From Methylobacterium tardum (lineage in GTDB: Bacteria > Pseudomonadota > Alphaproteobacteria > Rhizobiales > Beijerinckiaceae): a DNA stretch of 64,000 nucleotides. Below are positions 63,969-64,000 of this stretch, piece after piece. The notes under the pieces are model-generated. The model saw nothing but the letters and a program-made list of their open reading frames with translations. It made no database searches and was not told the DNA's origin. The stretch covers positions 5,762,001-5,826,000 of the forward strand of contig NZ_CP097484.1 of NCBI RefSeq assembly GCF_023546765.1. The letters are read 5' to 3'. The translations under genes were made by a program, and so were the position numbers. Within the stretch, counting starts at the first letter, position 1; the number at the start of each line of letters is the position of its first letter.

Positions 63969-64000
63969 TGGTCGTCCCCCTCCTTGCTTCATCCCGGCCG

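Overview
The window comes from a high-GC alphaproteobacterium, most probably Methylobacterium or a close relative in the Hyphomicrobiales. This is inferred from gene content and signals, not from a database match. The pointers are a MucR-family regulator, NepR/EcfG general-stress-response elements with a GGAAC-N17-CGTT promoter, an alphaproteobacterial LexA box (GTTC-N7-GTTC), DUF3606 and DUF892 stress proteins, PAS chemoreceptors and a standalone LigD phosphoesterase domain. No rRNA, tRNA or CRISPR array was recognised.

Layout. 1-6.0 kb: the 3' part of a giant autotransporter adhesin whose barrel is frameshifted near its end, a 79-bp hairpin element and a decayed AraC-type regulator. 6.4-10.1 kb: a GGDEF/EAL c-di-GMP protein and a tyrosine recombinase. 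10.3-14.3 kb: a catabolic cassette of LysR regulator, GalB-type hydratase, GalC-type aldolase and aromatic-acid-type MFS transporter. 14.4-18.0 kb: a chemoreceptor fragment abutting mucR, an intact AraC regulator that is a paralogue of the decayed one, and an NDH-2-like flavoprotein. 18.3-25 kb: an ImmA/IrrE metallopeptidase, a LexA-box-preceded pair of tiny membrane proteins, an HD-domain protein, DUF3606, a frameshifted membrane protein, a hemerythrin-like protein and a broken enoyl-CoA hydratase. 25-34.2 kb: cystathionine beta-lyase, a TAXI solute-binding protein, small exported proteins (one PLA2-like, one Gly/Tyr-rich, one lipoprotein-like), a second AraC-type regulator and an MFS transporter.

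34-44 kb is the most distinctive block. It holds a small exported protein under a consensus EcfG promoter, a protein that reads as a NepR anti-sigma domain fused to an EcfG sigma factor, and an XRE regulator. These are followed by a complete inner-membrane type I secretion pair (ABC and HlyD), its probable repeat-rich substrate (168-bp tandem repeats), and a second EcfG-like sigma reduced to region 2. Next comes a Cys/Met-rich exported peptide behind a CueR/HmrR-type copper operator.

44.7-64 kb: a GH13 glucosidase, an ammonium transporter, an outer-membrane SphA/MetA-type protein, and a formylglycine-generating enzyme overlapping its sulfatase. Then come a tautomerase, a divergent SDR/HxlR pair, a YgiQ radical-SAM protein, a DHH phosphoesterase and a leftward stress operon (DUF892, DUF3140, small protein). 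The window ends with LigD-PE, an acyl-CoA dehydrogenase, cytochrome b561 and a soluble PAS-PAS chemoreceptor.

At least five genes carry apparent single-base frame changes. Either this is a decaying accessory region or the assembly has residual indels; raw reads would settle which.
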